The notes beneath the pieces were generated by a model that saw nothing but the letters and a program-made list of their open reading frames with translations, searched no databases and was not told the DNA's origin. A stretch of 64,000 nt of DNA from Steromphala cineraria (taxonomy: Eukaryota > Mollusca > Gastropoda > Trochida > Trochidae): NCBI GenBank assembly GCA_916613615.1, contig OU744736.1, forward strand, positions 11,109,724 through 11,173,723. The letters are read 5' to 3'. Position numbers and translations under genes: made by a program. Below are positions 1 to 11,290 of this stretch, in pieces. The number at the start of each line of letters is the position of its first letter. The first letter of the stretch is position 1.

Positions 1-1338
1 TTTTCAGCTGCAGATGACACATCATTATTATTAAATTTTAAGCTTTCATCAAGTGATCACTGGCACCATATAAATTCTCTAATTTGAACTTACTAATCAT
101 AATATTATCTTAAATATGGAATATTTAAGATTGTCGTGCAAGTTGTTCTATATTTTTAAGTGTTTCTAAAAAAAATTAAGATGAAAGACAAACATAATTG
201 ATTAATTTGTTTAAAATCTTTATGGCAACTAGCTGCAAAAACCAAATCACATTAAACGTGTTAAATTTTAAACAATGGTATCTCCCTTATATTCCTTTAA
301 ATACCACACATAAGGGGTCAACCAGAGTTCAGATATTCCACTATGCTGTCTAATACACATCCCAAGGCAGGCTGCTAGCATCACAGTGTCAGCTGCTAGT
401 CTGTTGCATAATCAACCTGACCCAATTGATATGGTAGAGCATTATGCTATATGGCCATGGCCCATGTGTATGCAATAAAAGTTATGGACTTGTTTTCTCA
501 TGACAGTGATATGTTCTTTCTAAGAATAACAACTTACACAAAACTTGTCTACAATAAGCTTTGTCTTTAGCAATCTACATGATAAGTTGATGTGGAATAA
601 ATATGCAGATGAAAATCGAAAAGGGTTTAGTAAGAAAAGTAAGGAAATTTGATTTGTCATATCTCTCTGTTGATTTGACAATGCAAAAATGTTTACCATT
701 ATAGTACTGTATGAGTGTTAAATAAATTGATACTTTAATGAAAGACATCTCATGGTCACTTGACATGTAAATATTATGTGAACAAAATAAACGTGTCTTA
801 TGCATTGCTGTGTTTATGACTTTCCTCTCAATCAGTCATTCATTTTCCTTGAAAAATCTGTACTTTTGGGATTCTCAATATCCCATGCAGCATAACCATC
901 AGTGAAATAATCTTGAAATCATATTAATGATTCACTATAAAACAAATGTAAGTGGTCACCATCCTGTAAGTAATGAATGACATTTAAATGGATACACCTA
1001 AACCAATCAAGATATCATAATGAAATTAATACGGATGCCCACATAAAAGTAGCATTTTGAAGATTAAAAAGTACAAGATGGTCACCAATTCAGCCATAGA
1101 TATACAAAAAAGTTATACAAAAACCTACTGCTTGTTAACTTATCATGATTATATCATTCGTGTATTAATGTTTGTTCAAGCTCTAGTCGTTTCCAAAAGA
1201 AAACTAGTATTTTAAAAGATAAAAGAATCATGATGGCAGCCATAATCAATTATATAAAAGATGGTTACATGTATAATTAAACCATTTTACCACATCATTC
1301 ATTTTAAGGTGAGCTTCTGTACCCTCGGTACTTTTATA
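1..1338 (+). mobile_element. Pearl-like element family A, copy A1 (right part only)
   Basis: This is the unique right half of a family A element; its left end lies outside the window. It is close to identical to 31530-32869, 35410-36989 and 61350-62695. The segment starts in the junction after the core array (the CAGCTGCAGATGACAC block) and runs about 1.3 kb to the family's right end. That end has AGGTGAGCT, then the stem-loop GTACC-CTC-GGTAC, then a T-rich tail. AGGTGAGCT is the inverted form of the family's left end AGCTCACCT. The segment carries no recognisable coding capacity and is probably non-autonomous. It lies in or beside an XAB2 intron. Confidence 0.8.
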
Positions 1339-2324
1339 TCTTCCTGCGATGTTTATTTTGGCGGTTCCTATGGGAATGTTTCTTAATACTTTTGTTTCCA
1401 CAACAAATCTCAAAAACTGTAAGACATAGCCGAATAAAGCAGAATTCTAAATTAAGTTTTCATGAAAACTGCCACAAATCCCAAGAATATGAAAACACTC
1501 AAAACAGACACTTCCATGAAAGTATTTTCAATGAATGTGACTGCAGAAGCTGAACCACAGGAGAGAAGAAATACAAATTGTATAGATTATATAAATTGCA
1601 AAAGAGATGCAATCAATGTTTTGGTGTAGATACAACACCATTTTCACCATTTGCCTGAAAACGGTGTTAGTATCTACAATGAAATGTCGCAATTCTCTCC
1701 AATAAAGAAGTTGTAAATCCATATAAATTGTATTTCTTCATCATACCAACTTCTAAATTGAATAAAATAACTAAAACATAAGAGGAGCTTGATGAAATGG
1801 TATGATGAGATGAAGAATGGAATATCTCATTATTTAAGGGGACGGGATAGTGCAGTTCTTTGCAAGTTTTCACATCAATGGCCTGGGATTCAAATCTTGC
1901 CATTAGCTTGGCAACTCTGTATGCAGTATAGAACTGTTCTACACACAGTAAGGTGCGATGCTACACAATATTTCAGCGCAGTACCACCCATTGTTTGCTA
2001 GTTCCAACAGTTGCTTGCAGGTTTCACTGTAATGCATAGGCACAGTAGTGTTGCAAGATTTCTCCCTGCAATAATAGTAGCAGCCTTGATCTCATAGCCT
2101 AAAGCGCCAGTTTCTGAACTGTCTCTTTTAAGTCTTGCTGCAGACCCTTTACTTTTCTGTGCTGCTATAGACTGCTACAGACTGGAGAGCAAGCACAGAA
2201 AACTCAAGGGTCAGCAGAAAGGCATAAAACTGACAGTTTGGAAACTGGCGTTTTAGGCTTTGCATAGGAAGATGATATTTAATGTGCAAGATAACTTCCA
2301 TGTAAGCATCTTCAATGTCTGCAG
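1339..2324. other. Probable XAB2 intron sequence with old repeat fragments
   Basis: I see no exon here. At about 1660-1760 there is a diverged copy of the short dispersed repeat also seen at 35970-36235, 42700-42790 and 43620-43830 (AATAAAGAAGTTG followed by CCAACTTCTAAA). At 1365-1415 there is weak similarity to the MITE at 17229-17408. The segment ends in a convincing acceptor just before 2325. The next upstream XAB2 exon was not found and is probably left of the window. Confidence 0.4.
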
Positions 2325-3076
2325 GAGCTCTACTACAACCGAGGAGCTGGGTGAGATGGTGAAGACAACCAACCCAGACGAGATCAACATCGACGACTTC
2401 TCCAGTGATGAGGATGAGGAGGTGGAAGGTGTGTTATAGTCTGGGTCTGAAGGAGAAGGCAGATTGTGTGTTATTGTCTGGGTCTGAAGCATCCTGTCTA
2501 AGAGTAGGAACGTTACGCTAACTCCACTAATCTGTACCCTTGGATCAGAAGCTAGATTCGCTCGCGCAGCCCGACTTGGGATATAGCCAATCAAATTATT
2601 TTCTCGTTGAAATTTTATTGAGAAGGTGGGGAGAAAATGATTTTATTGGCTATATCCCAAGTTGGGCCGCGCAAGCGAATCTAGCTTCTGAGCCCAGGGT
2701 ACAGATTAGTGGAGTTAGCGTAACGTTCGTACCCTGAGACAGGATAGGTCTGAAGGAGAAGGCAGATCGTGTGTTGTAGTCTGGGTCTGAAGGAGAAGGC
2801 TGACGCCATCAAAACATTCTTTGTAAGCAGATGGTGTGTTTGCAATTAGACATTGCTTGTTTGAAAGCAGATAGTGTGTTTGCAGTAAAACGCTGCTTGT
2901 TATGAACAACATTCAACTTTAAATAAGAAGTCAGGGGTAAATGTCTTTTTCCTTTTCCAGGTCAAATGTTTGCAATCATGGAAGTAATTGTTTTGCTCCA
3001 TGTTTCAGAGGTGGAAGTACAGAGTGTTCCAAACAAAGTTTTTGGTGGGCTTGTTCAAGAAGAAGAGGATGACTAG
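2325..3076 (+). CDS. XAB2: XAB2 / SYF1 pre-mRNA splicing factor, last two coding exons (partial)
   Basis: Two exons, 2325-2428 and 3009-3076, encode the C-terminus of an XAB2 (SYF1) orthologue. XAB2 is an HAT/TPR-repeat scaffold of the spliceosome and NineTeen-associated complexes, acting in the nucleus and in transcription-coupled repair. Exon 1 follows CTGCAG, enters in phase 2 and reads TTTEELGEMVKTTNPDEI, followed by an acidic run. Exon 2 completes a split Glu codon and reads VQSVPNKVFGGLVQ plus an acidic end before TAG at 3074-3076. The family's C-terminus has the same order: an EEL..NPEEI segment, an acidic stretch, then QSVP..VFG.L and the end. Donor and acceptor are GT and AG with matching phase, although a repeated GTGGAAG at both exon edges makes the junction ambiguous by a few bases. 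Upstream exons are missing. The assignment rests on the short tail only. Confidence 0.8.
2492..2744. mobile_element. Fold-back MITE in the last XAB2 intron
   Basis: Two arms of about 100 bp form an inverted repeat. The left arm runs from TCCTGTCT at 2492 to about 2595; the right arm runs from about 2640 to AGACAGGA at 2744. They match with scattered mismatches and are separated by about 45 bp. It is flanked on both sides by related copies of a GTCTGGGTCTGAAGG motif, so it seems to sit inside, or to have split, a local direct repeat spanning about 2430-2800. The superfamily is not clear. Confidence 0.75.
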
Positions 3077-3079
3077 AGC

Positions 3080-3392
3080 ATTCTCATTCCCATCCTGAAG
3101 CTGGAGCCTTAGTCCGAGTCTGATGTTGATGATGAATGAGACACTCCCATTCCCATCCTGAAGCTGGAGCCTTAGTCCGAGTCTGATGTTGATGATGAAT
3201 GAGACACTCCCATTCCCATCCTGAAGCTGGAGCCTTAGTCCGAGTCTGATGTTGATGATGAATGAGACACTCCCATTCCCATCCTGAAGCTGGAGCCTTA
3301 GTCCGAGTCTGATGTTGATGATGAATGAGACGCTCTCATTCCCATCCTGAAGCTGGAGCCTTAGTCCAAATCTGATGTTGATGATGAATGAG
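3080..3392. repeat. 63-bp tandem repeat, five units, in the XAB2 3' UTR
   Basis: Five copies of a 63-bp unit (containing CATCCTGAAGCTGGAGCC and GATGTTGATGATGAATGAG) start right after the XAB2 stop codon. Internal units differ at only a few positions, mainly the first and last. Because 63 is divisible by three, all six frames keep their periodicity, which produces a long but meaningless minus-strand ORF. It most likely lies in the transcribed 3' UTR. Confidence 0.9.
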
Positions 3393-3589
3393 ATACGCAG
3401 ATGATACACAGCTTTGTTTTGACATTGCTATTATAATACAAAGGGACTCTTCACATTTGTTAGTCAATATTATGATGAATATAACTTGAATTTCTTCATC
3501 AGATAAGGTGACATGCAACTTCAACTGTATGGACATTGAAATTAATCCTGAACAGAAAATGAAAACATATTGAAATAAGTGAGAAGAAC

Positions 3590-3595
3590 AATAAA
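3590..3595 (+). promoter_or_regulatory. Candidate XAB2 polyadenylation signal (AATAAA)
   Basis: AATAAA about 515 bp after the XAB2 stop codon is the first canonical signal downstream of the tandem repeat. There is no transcript evidence. Confidence 0.35.
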
Positions 3596-3767
3596 TTACA
3601 TTGAAAGAAAATGTTGTTTGTGATACTCCTTGAGTTGTTAAGCAGCAATATACCAAGTCTTTCTGCTATATCAGCAGTTTTAATCTGCAGGGCTTCCTTT
3701 CACAAAGCCATATAGTAATTGTAAGTCCTTAAGGAACCTTAGTGCAATGAAACAGAATGGAAGTTAA

Positions 3768-4645
3768 AATGGCAGTAGTACTTTCTTGAAAATTTTAAAT
3801 TTTCAGTTTTTCACTGATGTTTGCACGTTAATGCTAAATGTACTATTTTAATAGGGTCCAAAATCTCATAGCGCAAACCAATCATCTTTTGTCAGAGAAC
3901 AAATTATTCCAATTCACATAAAGTCCATCGGCAGCCATTTTTGTGCGAACACCTTCAATTCATTTTTAGCTCATCTGGCCTGTAAGGCCTGATGGGCTTT
4001 TGGCATGGCATAGTGTCCGGTGTCCGGCCGTCCGTAAACTTTGAGGAATTTCGACTTCTTCTCCAGAACCATAAGGCCTAGAAAGCTGAAACTTTGTGTA
4101 CAGACTCCTTTGCTAGTGAAGATTTAAAATTGTAGCTTTGGTGGCCCTGTGGTCTCTAATAAGGACCACAGGGGCCACACCCTTAAAACCTATTTTCATC
4201 TTCTTCTCCACAACCATAAGGCCTAGAAAGCTTAAACTTTGTGTACAGACTCTTTGACTAGTGAGGATTATAAATTGTAGCTTTGGTGGCCCTGAAAACC
4301 TATTTTCATCTTCTTCTCCAGAAGCATAAGGCCTAGAAAGCTGAAACTTTATGTACAGACTCCTTGACTAGTGATGATTAAATATTTAGATTTTTGTGAC
4401 ACTAAGGCCCCTACTAAGGGGGAAACCACATTGGCCACACCCTAAAGCAAAATCAAATGTAAAGCCAGATGAGCTACAGAGCCAATGGCTCTATTTTTTG
4501 TAAGAAAACGGAATCGCATTACATTATGTTTTTGATTAATTACAGCTTCATTTAGTTTAAATAAACTGTCTTTCAAATCGAACCATTAATTTTTCATTTT
4601 CCTCACATCACCTTATATTCCCCCTTAAAACGTGCTACTGCCCCT
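3768..4645. mobile_element. TTAA-flanked MITE (family P), copy 1, split by a family C insertion
   Basis: The right end reads AAAACGTGCTACTGCCCCT followed by TTAA. The left end at 3768 is degraded, still preceded by TTAA, and keeps GGCAGTAGTAC. Body sequence matches the uninterrupted copies at 12744-13099 and 63272-63628. The copy is interrupted between 3967 and 4500 by a family C element. The TTAA flanks suggest a piggyBac-type mobilising transposase. There is no coding capacity. Confidence 0.75.
3968..4499 (+). mobile_element. Pearl-like element family C, copy C1
   Basis: Left end AGCTCATCTGG with a following hairpin arm (CCTGTAAGG, then GATGGGCT), a short CCGT-rich stretch, three or so core units of about 145 bp, and the right end GATGAGCT then AGAGCC-AAT-GGCTCT then six T. 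Core units contain CTTCTTCTCCAGAA and a GTGGCCCTGTGG/CCACAGGGGCCAC inverted motif. It is nested in a TTAA MITE, and the uninterrupted site is visible at 12935-12955, so the borders are exact to within a T-run. No ORF of note. Confidence 0.85.
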
Positions 4646-5000
4646 TTAAAGTCGACCTTCGTAAAGGTGGTTTTGTGAAAGGAGGCCCTGATACCTATCA
4701 ATCTGAGTGCCTCATTTCGCCAAATACAAAAGCACACTTTCAATAATGCCAAAAAGCCAAAGAAAAGGCTGTTAATTTTGAGAGAGAGAGAAAGCTACGA
4801 TCGTGGAATGCATTACTACTGTTGCAACTGATTACTTTTCTTAGGAATTATTTGTAAATATGCTCCTCTTTTATCAATCAAGTAGTTACTTACATAATGA
4901 ATAAGCATATTACAGCACACTTGTTTTCTCGCAATGCAAACCTATCAAAATGGTTGATGAAAGCCGCTCGAGTTGTGCCTTTAATAGGGAGTTTCAGAGT

Positions 5001-5508
5001 TTCAGTCTGTAAGGCCAGATGGGCTTATGGCAAGGCATGAGCCAGATAAGGGCCACAGGGGTCACCCCTAAAAACCTAATTTTGTGTACAGATAAGTTGA
5101 CTAGTGAGGATTATGACTTATAGATTTGGTGGCTCTGGCCTCTAATAAGGGCCACAGGGGCCATGAGCTTAAAACCTATTTTCAACTTCTTCTCCCTTAG
5201 AATAAGGCAAAAAAATAAGAAACCTTGTGTACACTCTCCTAGTGAGCATTATAACTCATAGGTTTAGTGACCTTGTGGCTCCTGATTAGTACCACAGAGT
5301 TGATGCCTTAAAAACTTATTTCTGTCTTTTCCAGATGCGTAAGGCAGTGAAGGCTCAAACATTTTGTACAGAATCTTTTGTAATAAGGATTCTAATCTAC
5401 TTTTGGTGACCCCGTAGGACCCGAATAAGAGTTGGGACCACAATTACCACACCGTAAAGCAAAATTGATATGAAGCCTGATGAGCTACAGAGCCAATGGC
5501 TCTATTTT
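5001..5508 (+). mobile_element. Pearl-like element family C, copy C2 (left end damaged)
   Basis: It begins with TGTAAGGCCAGATGGGCTT, without the AGCTCATC terminus. Three diverged core units follow, and it ends with the family right end GATGAGCTACAGAGCC-AAT-GGCTCTA. More core-like fragments lie beyond it at about 5705-5850 and 5985-6040 (GCCACAGGGGCC, GGACCACATGGGCC), so this locus is an old, broken cluster. It is more diverged than C1. Confidence 0.75.
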
Positions 5509-6059
5509 AATATTTTGTCAAGCATGACAAACTGCGGGGATACAATTCCCATAAATATAACAAAAATATGCAGTTGTTTTCTAGACAGGATATGGTTTTT
5601 ATTTGAGTTTGAAAACTATCAGCATTGTAAAAAACAAAAGTCAGATGAAATGGTGTATGGGGGAAACACCTGTTTTCACAAGTAAAACATTTTTGCTATA
5701 ATTTATACCTTAGGGCCACAGGGGCCTATGCCCTTAAAACCTATTGTCATTTTCTCCAAATGAGAAAGGAGAAGGCAAATGACTTTGAAAGCTGAAATCT
5801 TGTTTTACAAACTGGTACTCCTTGACTAGTTCAGATGTAATTTAATCTACCATGATATGTGCACATCTATCTCTCACTATTTACAATATATGCAAACCGC
5901 CTGGAAGACTCATCAATTGGTCATGTACAGGTCTTTTGTTCAAATCGTGGCAATTTCAAGTGAATAAAATATATATATATTGTACCGGTAATTTGTAGCT
6001 TTGTTCGCCCTGTGACGCCTAATAAGGACCACATGGGCCATCTTCCCACGGCAAGGTGA

Positions 6060-7550
6060 AAACGTATCGAGCAACTCCTCGTTTAGACCTTGCCATCACA
6101 AGGTAGAAAACTGGTGATCCGGAGCAGCGACATCTATCACGAGTTACGCCCCTTATCAGCTCTTTCAACAATAGCCAATGAAATTGCCGTTTACATTCGG
6201 AACAAATTCAAAATACTAACAGACGATCTTTTTGAAAACTATCCGAGTGAAATTTATTTTTAAACTTCAGTCCGCATGTTTGTTTCATGTTTTTTATGAG
6301 CAACGAGAATGCAGAGAAGACAAACATTAATGTATCACTCAAATAAAGTGTTTCTCTCCCTTGTAAAACGCATACAAAAGTATTTTTTCAAATCGGTTCA
6401 TATAACATGCTGTCGTCTGATTGGACTATTCTACTTCCGTGCAGCAGGTTGAAATGCTAGCACAGAAATTACGGCCAATGATGTCAAGGGAGGAATGGGA
6501 AAGTTTAGAAACTTTTTCGTTTCGCCCGTGACGTTGTGAAGATGCACAGGGGCTAGCTATGCCCTTTACATGCTAAATTTTATAATTTTCAAATTCGTTT
6601 ATAAAGCATGCCCCTACCAAACGAATTTCACCTTGACCTCCCATGTGTATATTTGTAACTTATCAAATTGAAAATTAAATAAAACTTCAAAATGTATCCT
6701 AGATTCATAGAAATTTGTGCCTGCATCGGCAAGCATATATGTTGTTTATTTATTCGTATTTGTTCACTTTCATTAGTATCTATTATAAATGATAAATTGC
6801 AAACAAAGAAAATGAAATTGTAAGTGAAATGTTTGAAATGTTAGAAGGGCTAATAGTACAAGTAAAACTTTTTGCACTTGCATGGTTCTTTCAAGAACTG
6901 AACAGAAGAAGCAGAGTAAATGTATACTTGTATACTTATATGATGAAGTTGGTTTTACGTTACTTTTAATAGACCAATTTCTAAACAATTGACAAATCCA
7001 TTAAAGAGTTTAGTATCAGGCAGAAGTAAACAAGTTTTAAATCAATATTGAAGTAGTTTTAACTGTTTAAGAAGTAGGAAATAGGAAAATAGAAATCATT
7101 TGTTAATTCATTACAAGATTATTTATTTGCATGATTTTATTTTGAATAGATAGAAAATACCCGCAGACTTTCAAAGCCCATAAAGAAATTCTGCAGTGTG
7201 CTTTAATGGGTTTGTCAACTATTTAGAAACTAATTAAAACCATCTGTATCACAAATTCCAACAATGACGGAAGGTTACTGGCTGTTGTTGTCATTGAAAT
7301 AAAAACATTGTTTTTATTATTTGGAAAGTAATTTTGAAACTCATATCTTTTGTAATAAAACAACCTGAAAAATTTAAAATATCATTTGGAAATTTTAAGT
7401 TATTTATTTGAAAACCAAATATATTCAAAAGTTTCCAGACTTTAATTATTGTTTCCAGCTTTAATCAATATAGATAATGACAATTGTTTTGAAATTGTTG
7501 AAATTTGAAACCTTTTGAACAACTGCCTCAACAAGTTTTACTAAATTAAA
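6060..7550. other. No gene recognised; AT-rich intergenic or intronic DNA
   Basis: I find no exon with supporting splice sites or homology. It contains only AT-rich sequence and short repeats. A run with AAGGTGAAAACG and its approximate complement CTTGCCATCAC..AAGG near 6050-6110 hints at a small inverted repeat, which I cannot classify. Confidence 0.4.
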
Positions 7551-7584
7551 ATTGGTTGATCCAGAACCTCACAGACAGCAAACA

Positions 7585-8951
7585 ATGGAGTCCCTTCGTG
7601 ATGCTGTTCTTGTATCTGTTCTCTTTATGCTAACAAGGGCTCTCGATATCAACAAAATTATGACTGTTGGTCCAAGGATGTGCGAGCATCTCTGTAGAGA
7701 AACCGTTGATTGTTCCGGCTTTCTCTATAGCACCAAGCTCCTCTCCTGCAAGCTACTGCCAAAGAAAACATCTGGACTTGATGACAGTTTCAAGAACATC
7801 ACTTTGAGAAAGGTAACGTATGTTATGAAGTGTATGGGGATTTGTAATAATTACACTATTGGCCTCTGTCTTGTTTCCATTTGTTTGTTATCCCCCGAGG
7901 GATATTGCAATGGGCTCCGTTCGTTCGTCCATTCGCCCGTCTGTTCCTCTGTCCGTTCCGATATGGTTGCCGGAGAATTAAAGACTCGAATACTGTACAA
8001 CTTAGCTGAATGAAACATAGTATATCGATCAATCATTATGGTGTAGATATCTCTTTTGGGTGTTTCAACTTCTTGGGATTATTATACCCCGTCACAATGT
8101 GGTTATAGGTTTGGGCTCCGTCCCTGCAACCGTCCGTCCGTCAGTCCCAGTTAAAGGTGACAGATTTTCTCAGAAACTATTAAAGATAGGGTAACCAAAT
8201 CTGCTGTGTGTCTTCAGGGTATCAATACCTTGATGGAGTTAAAAAATCAGAACCGCAAAATTATTTTTTACGGAGTTATTGCCCTTGTTTCGTGTTTTTG
8301 GACTCTGTTCGAGGGAGTCCTCAAAGGGGACAACTTTTCTCAGAAACTATTTAAGATAAAAAGACAAAATTTGCTGTGTGTCTTCGGGGCATCAGTACCT
8401 TTATGGAGTTCAAGAGTCAGAACCGCACATTTATTTTACGTAATTTTTGTCTTCGTTTCATGTTTTCGGACTCTGTTCGAGGGTGTAGTCGAAGGAGACT
8501 ACTTTTATCAGAAACTATTCAAGAACGAATAACCAAATTTGTTGTGTGTCGTTTGGGCATTAATATCTTGATAGAGTTTGAAAATCAGAACCTGCAATTA
8601 TTTTTTATTGAGTTATTGCCCTTGATATAGTATTGCAGGGGATATAATATATGGCAGCTTCCGTCTGTACATCCGTAAGTACGAAATTGAATAACTCAAA
8701 AATTGCTGACTGGATTCTATTTATTCTTTTGGCATATGGCTTCATCACCATGAGAGTAAGGTATGCTTGGAGGGTCTAAATCATATTTACATTACTGATG
8801 CTAAATAATGTTCGACCCAGAATATAAACAAATCTACAATTACAGGATACAGACACCGATGTTGATGAACACATTTCGACCTGCCCTCATTTTTCGAAGA
8901 CATTCTTCAGCCACAGCAAGGTTTTTCAGTGTAAAGTCTATACACGAGTTC
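7585..8951 (+). CDS. Candidate secreted PAN/apple-domain protein, first two exons (partial)
   Basis: Exon 1, 7585-7812, starts at ATG and encodes 76 residues ending in phase 0 before GTAACG. Residues 5-20 are hydrophobic (AVLVSVLFML), as in a signal peptide. Residues 33-56 show spaced cysteines (MCEHLCRETVDCSGFLY, then LLSCKLL) typical of a PAN/apple module, an extracellular protein- or carbohydrate-binding fold. The ATG at 7585 is chosen because it precedes the hydrophobic stretch; an in-frame upstream TTG adds nothing. A second exon, 8846-8951, follows TACAG, is open in phase 0 (STCPHFSKTFF; two Cys) and ends at a strong donor, GTAAGT, leaving one base. Later exons are unproven; 16708-16800 is a possible last exon. 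The intron holds family F elements. Medium-low confidence overall, better for exon 1. Confidence 0.45.
7886..8035 (+). mobile_element. Pearl-like element family F, left-end fragment
   Basis: TATCCC-CCG-AGGGATA at 7888-7904 forms the family's left hairpin. It is followed by GGGCTCCG and a degenerate CCGT-type microsatellite, then one partial core. No right end is found. It lies 75 bp downstream of the donor of the PAN-like exon. Confidence 0.6.
8083..8640 (+). mobile_element. Pearl-like element family F, array of about three core units
   Basis: It starts at ATTATACCCCGTCACAATG, with the complementary arm GTGGTTATAGG just after it. Then come GGGCTCCG, a CCGTCCGTCCGTC microsatellite, and about three tandem core units of roughly 150-160 bp containing TTTTCTCAGAAACTATT and GGAGTTATTGCCCTTG. 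The terminal sequence GCAGGGGATATAAT near 8636 resembles a decayed right end. The same core recurs at 51060-51340. ORFs across this array are artefacts of the repeat period. Confidence 0.75.
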
Positions 8952-9621
8952 GTAAGTATTTATTCTGTTGTACCCTAATTCCAGCATTTTGTACCCTCTG
9001 ATTCAACCTGATCACAAACAGAATGTTGGTAAAGAAAAGGAAATCACATCAACTATTGGATTTAAGTTATCGAGGCTACTCACGTTTCCCCAAGTAACTT
9101 CCTCTACAAAGTGGCAACTATTTCGGACAGATTTGTATTCCCCTGGTGGTGAAAAATTGTCATGTAAGAAATATGAACACATAACTCATGATCATATTAG
9201 ATAATTAACTTACACGAGAACATTTAAGTTAGCATCCATGAGACTAGCGTGAACTAACATTGATGATTATAATGATAATTGTAATAGTGATTTATGTATA
9301 ATGATAAATGATAATTTATGTAATAATACAAATTTTTATATAATAATAGTGATACAAATTTGAAAAAGGAATCTTATTATAAAAACTTTGACAGGGACAA
9401 TGTCTTCGCCCCCATGACTGTGTGGGAACCACTTAACTGATAAGCTCTGTTTTGTTATTGCTAGTGTCAGCCCTGGGGTCAGAACATATAAAAGTGTACA
9501 TGTTAAACAAAGAAATTCGTGTAATGAAAGAAGATTACACCTACGAAAATAAAATAGCCAAACTTGATATTACCAGTTAAAACATTTATATGACACGGTT
9601 AAAACATTCGCGATCAAATAG

Positions 9622-9829
9622 CTTTAGGCCTAAGTCATATTTGTTCTTTTGCATTAAAGTGACACAGAGTATCTTTCTTAAAATTTTATTTGGTCTTGAT
9701 AAGCTACAAAGATATGAACTTCAATCAGCATATTAGATATTTTGTAGCTTATCAAGACCAAATAAAATTTTAAGAAAGATACTCTGTGTCACTTTAATGC
9801 AAAAGAACAAATATGACTTAGGCCTAAAG
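9622..9829. repeat. Perfect 89-bp inverted repeat with a 30-bp loop
   Basis: Arms 9622-9710 and 9741-9829 are exact reverse complements by my reading. Each arm includes about 33 bp of flank (CTTTAGGCCTAAGTC side) and then a MITE terminus starting at TTAAAGTGACACAGAG. The same MITE terminus begins the element at 48606. The loop continues the MITE sequence in only one orientation. This looks like a recent inverted duplication of a MITE end with its flank rather than a normal two-ended element. Confidence 0.95.
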
Positions 9830-11079
9830 AGAAGAAAATGTTGGTAAAATTCAATGGTGAGTTAATCAATACAATGTCGGCTTTGGGAGACAGATTGTTT
9901 TCTGTTACCAAAGATTGTCAATTACTCGTTTTCCAACCAGGTGGGTCAGGTCACAACAAAATCAAAATATTAAACGGTCGTCAGTGTCGCGGTTATCTGA
10001 TAAAATAGAAATGGTAAATTGTTTCTATTAAGCTTGATACACTGAAGAGGCACTGGGAGCACGAAATAACCCTTCATCTCCCTTCGTTACGAATTGAATA
10101 AATCAGGAGGTCCATTGACTTGATCATCTGTTCGGTTACATACTAGAATTTGTCTACAACCTAGAATTTGTCGTGTAAGTACCACAATGGTCTTGATCAG
10201 ACTTTTTGGAATGCTTTTTGAAAGACTTAGTATGAGAAAAAATAAGAAATTGTTATACATATTATTGTTATACGTTAAATATTCAATGTTATGTTGTGGT
10301 TCCTTCCAATAAATATTCTGCAGTGTTGCTTTGTGACTTTGCAGTATCTTGATAAAGTTGAATGAATTATAGTTTGTTTAAAATGTCTCACATGTTTGTG
10401 TGTATGTCTATCCACCATTTAAATATTGGTCTCTCCTGTTGAACTTATCAATATGCTTTGTTCATTACTCTGAGCAGAATAGAATACTGTTATCATAGCT
10501 TACAATGTTGATAACATTTTATGATTTCCATATCAAAGAAAGCATTGTATCAATGCCAGAAATATCAACCTAAATTAAGGACGTATTCCACCAATCTGTC
10601 TGAAATCAGTTACGACGTCGACGTACCACTCATATGATCTGACTAACCCATCGAAGTTTGTGAGGTGAACCTCCACAACAACCATTCAGCGAAGGCGCTT
10701 GGGGGTTTTAGTGACAACTTATATTTCACCCTTAGAAATTTTGACTTTATGAAATTTTACAGACAAAATGACACCGGACGCTTCCAACATGCAGCACTAC
10801 TCAGATCATTTATGTGGTATTGTGCGAGTTGTCAGATCTAATGAGCTTATTTTTCATGATTAATGTTGTTATATTGCCTTTTAACTGTTTACAGCTTAAA
10901 AGGTAACAATCAGGATTGACCGTCGTTGTAAACTGACTTGCAAAAGAAACGCTACCCCAATATATTAAAGAAAACAATCGCAATAGTAGTAACAAATGAT
11001 GTTGTGTTTTAAAGAACGATATTTCTGGAATGCTTTTTCATACAGAACACAATAACAAGGGTAACATATCTGACTCAAT
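9830..11079. other. No gene recognised
   Basis: AT-rich sequence. A possible acceptor at 10762 starts a short open stretch, but it does not continue the phase of the PAN-like exon at 8846-8951, so I did not call it. Confidence 0.4.
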
Positions 11080-11290
11080 ACCAGGCGTGCCCTCCCCTGC
11101 CTACGATGTAGGCACTCACATGGCTTCAAATAGAATACACAAGACTCTTGAGGTCTTCATAATGGTGATTCCATAGTCAACGGTCCAGTTGGTCCCAAAG
11201 GTGCTCAATTCGGGACAAGTCCGGTTGCCATATCTAGTATTTCCTGCCCCACCTCAACTGGGAGTGGTTGAAAAATACGTGTCCTTACAC
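11080..11290 (-). pseudogene. Dead Tc1-like transposase fragment
   Basis: The reverse complement of 11182-11234 reads IWQPDLSRIEHLWDQLD. This is the conserved block near the third catalytic acidic residue of Tc1-type DDE transposases (SPDLxxIEHLWD). Sequence on both sides keeps weak family character but has stops and frameshifts. No intact ORF and no terminal repeats were identified, so it is an old remnant with no transposase activity. Confidence 0.65.

Noticed and set aside
575..805. A ~76-codon minus-strand ORF repeated in four family A copies (575-805, 32099-32326, 36258-36494, 61933-62163)
   Set aside because: The copies are nearly identical DNA, so a shared ORF is expected. One copy differs by an in-frame deletion, another by a changed start. 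No domain is recognised. A Ka/Ks test over many genomic copies would decide; a ratio well below one would revive it.
3005..3409. 134-codon minus-strand ORF with 21-residue repeats
   Set aside because: It is the shadow of the 63-bp tandem repeat in the XAB2 3' UTR, whose period is a multiple of three.
10763..10816. Possible exon after an acceptor at 10762
   Set aside because: It cannot continue the phase of the PAN-like exon at 8846-8951 without an immediate stop.
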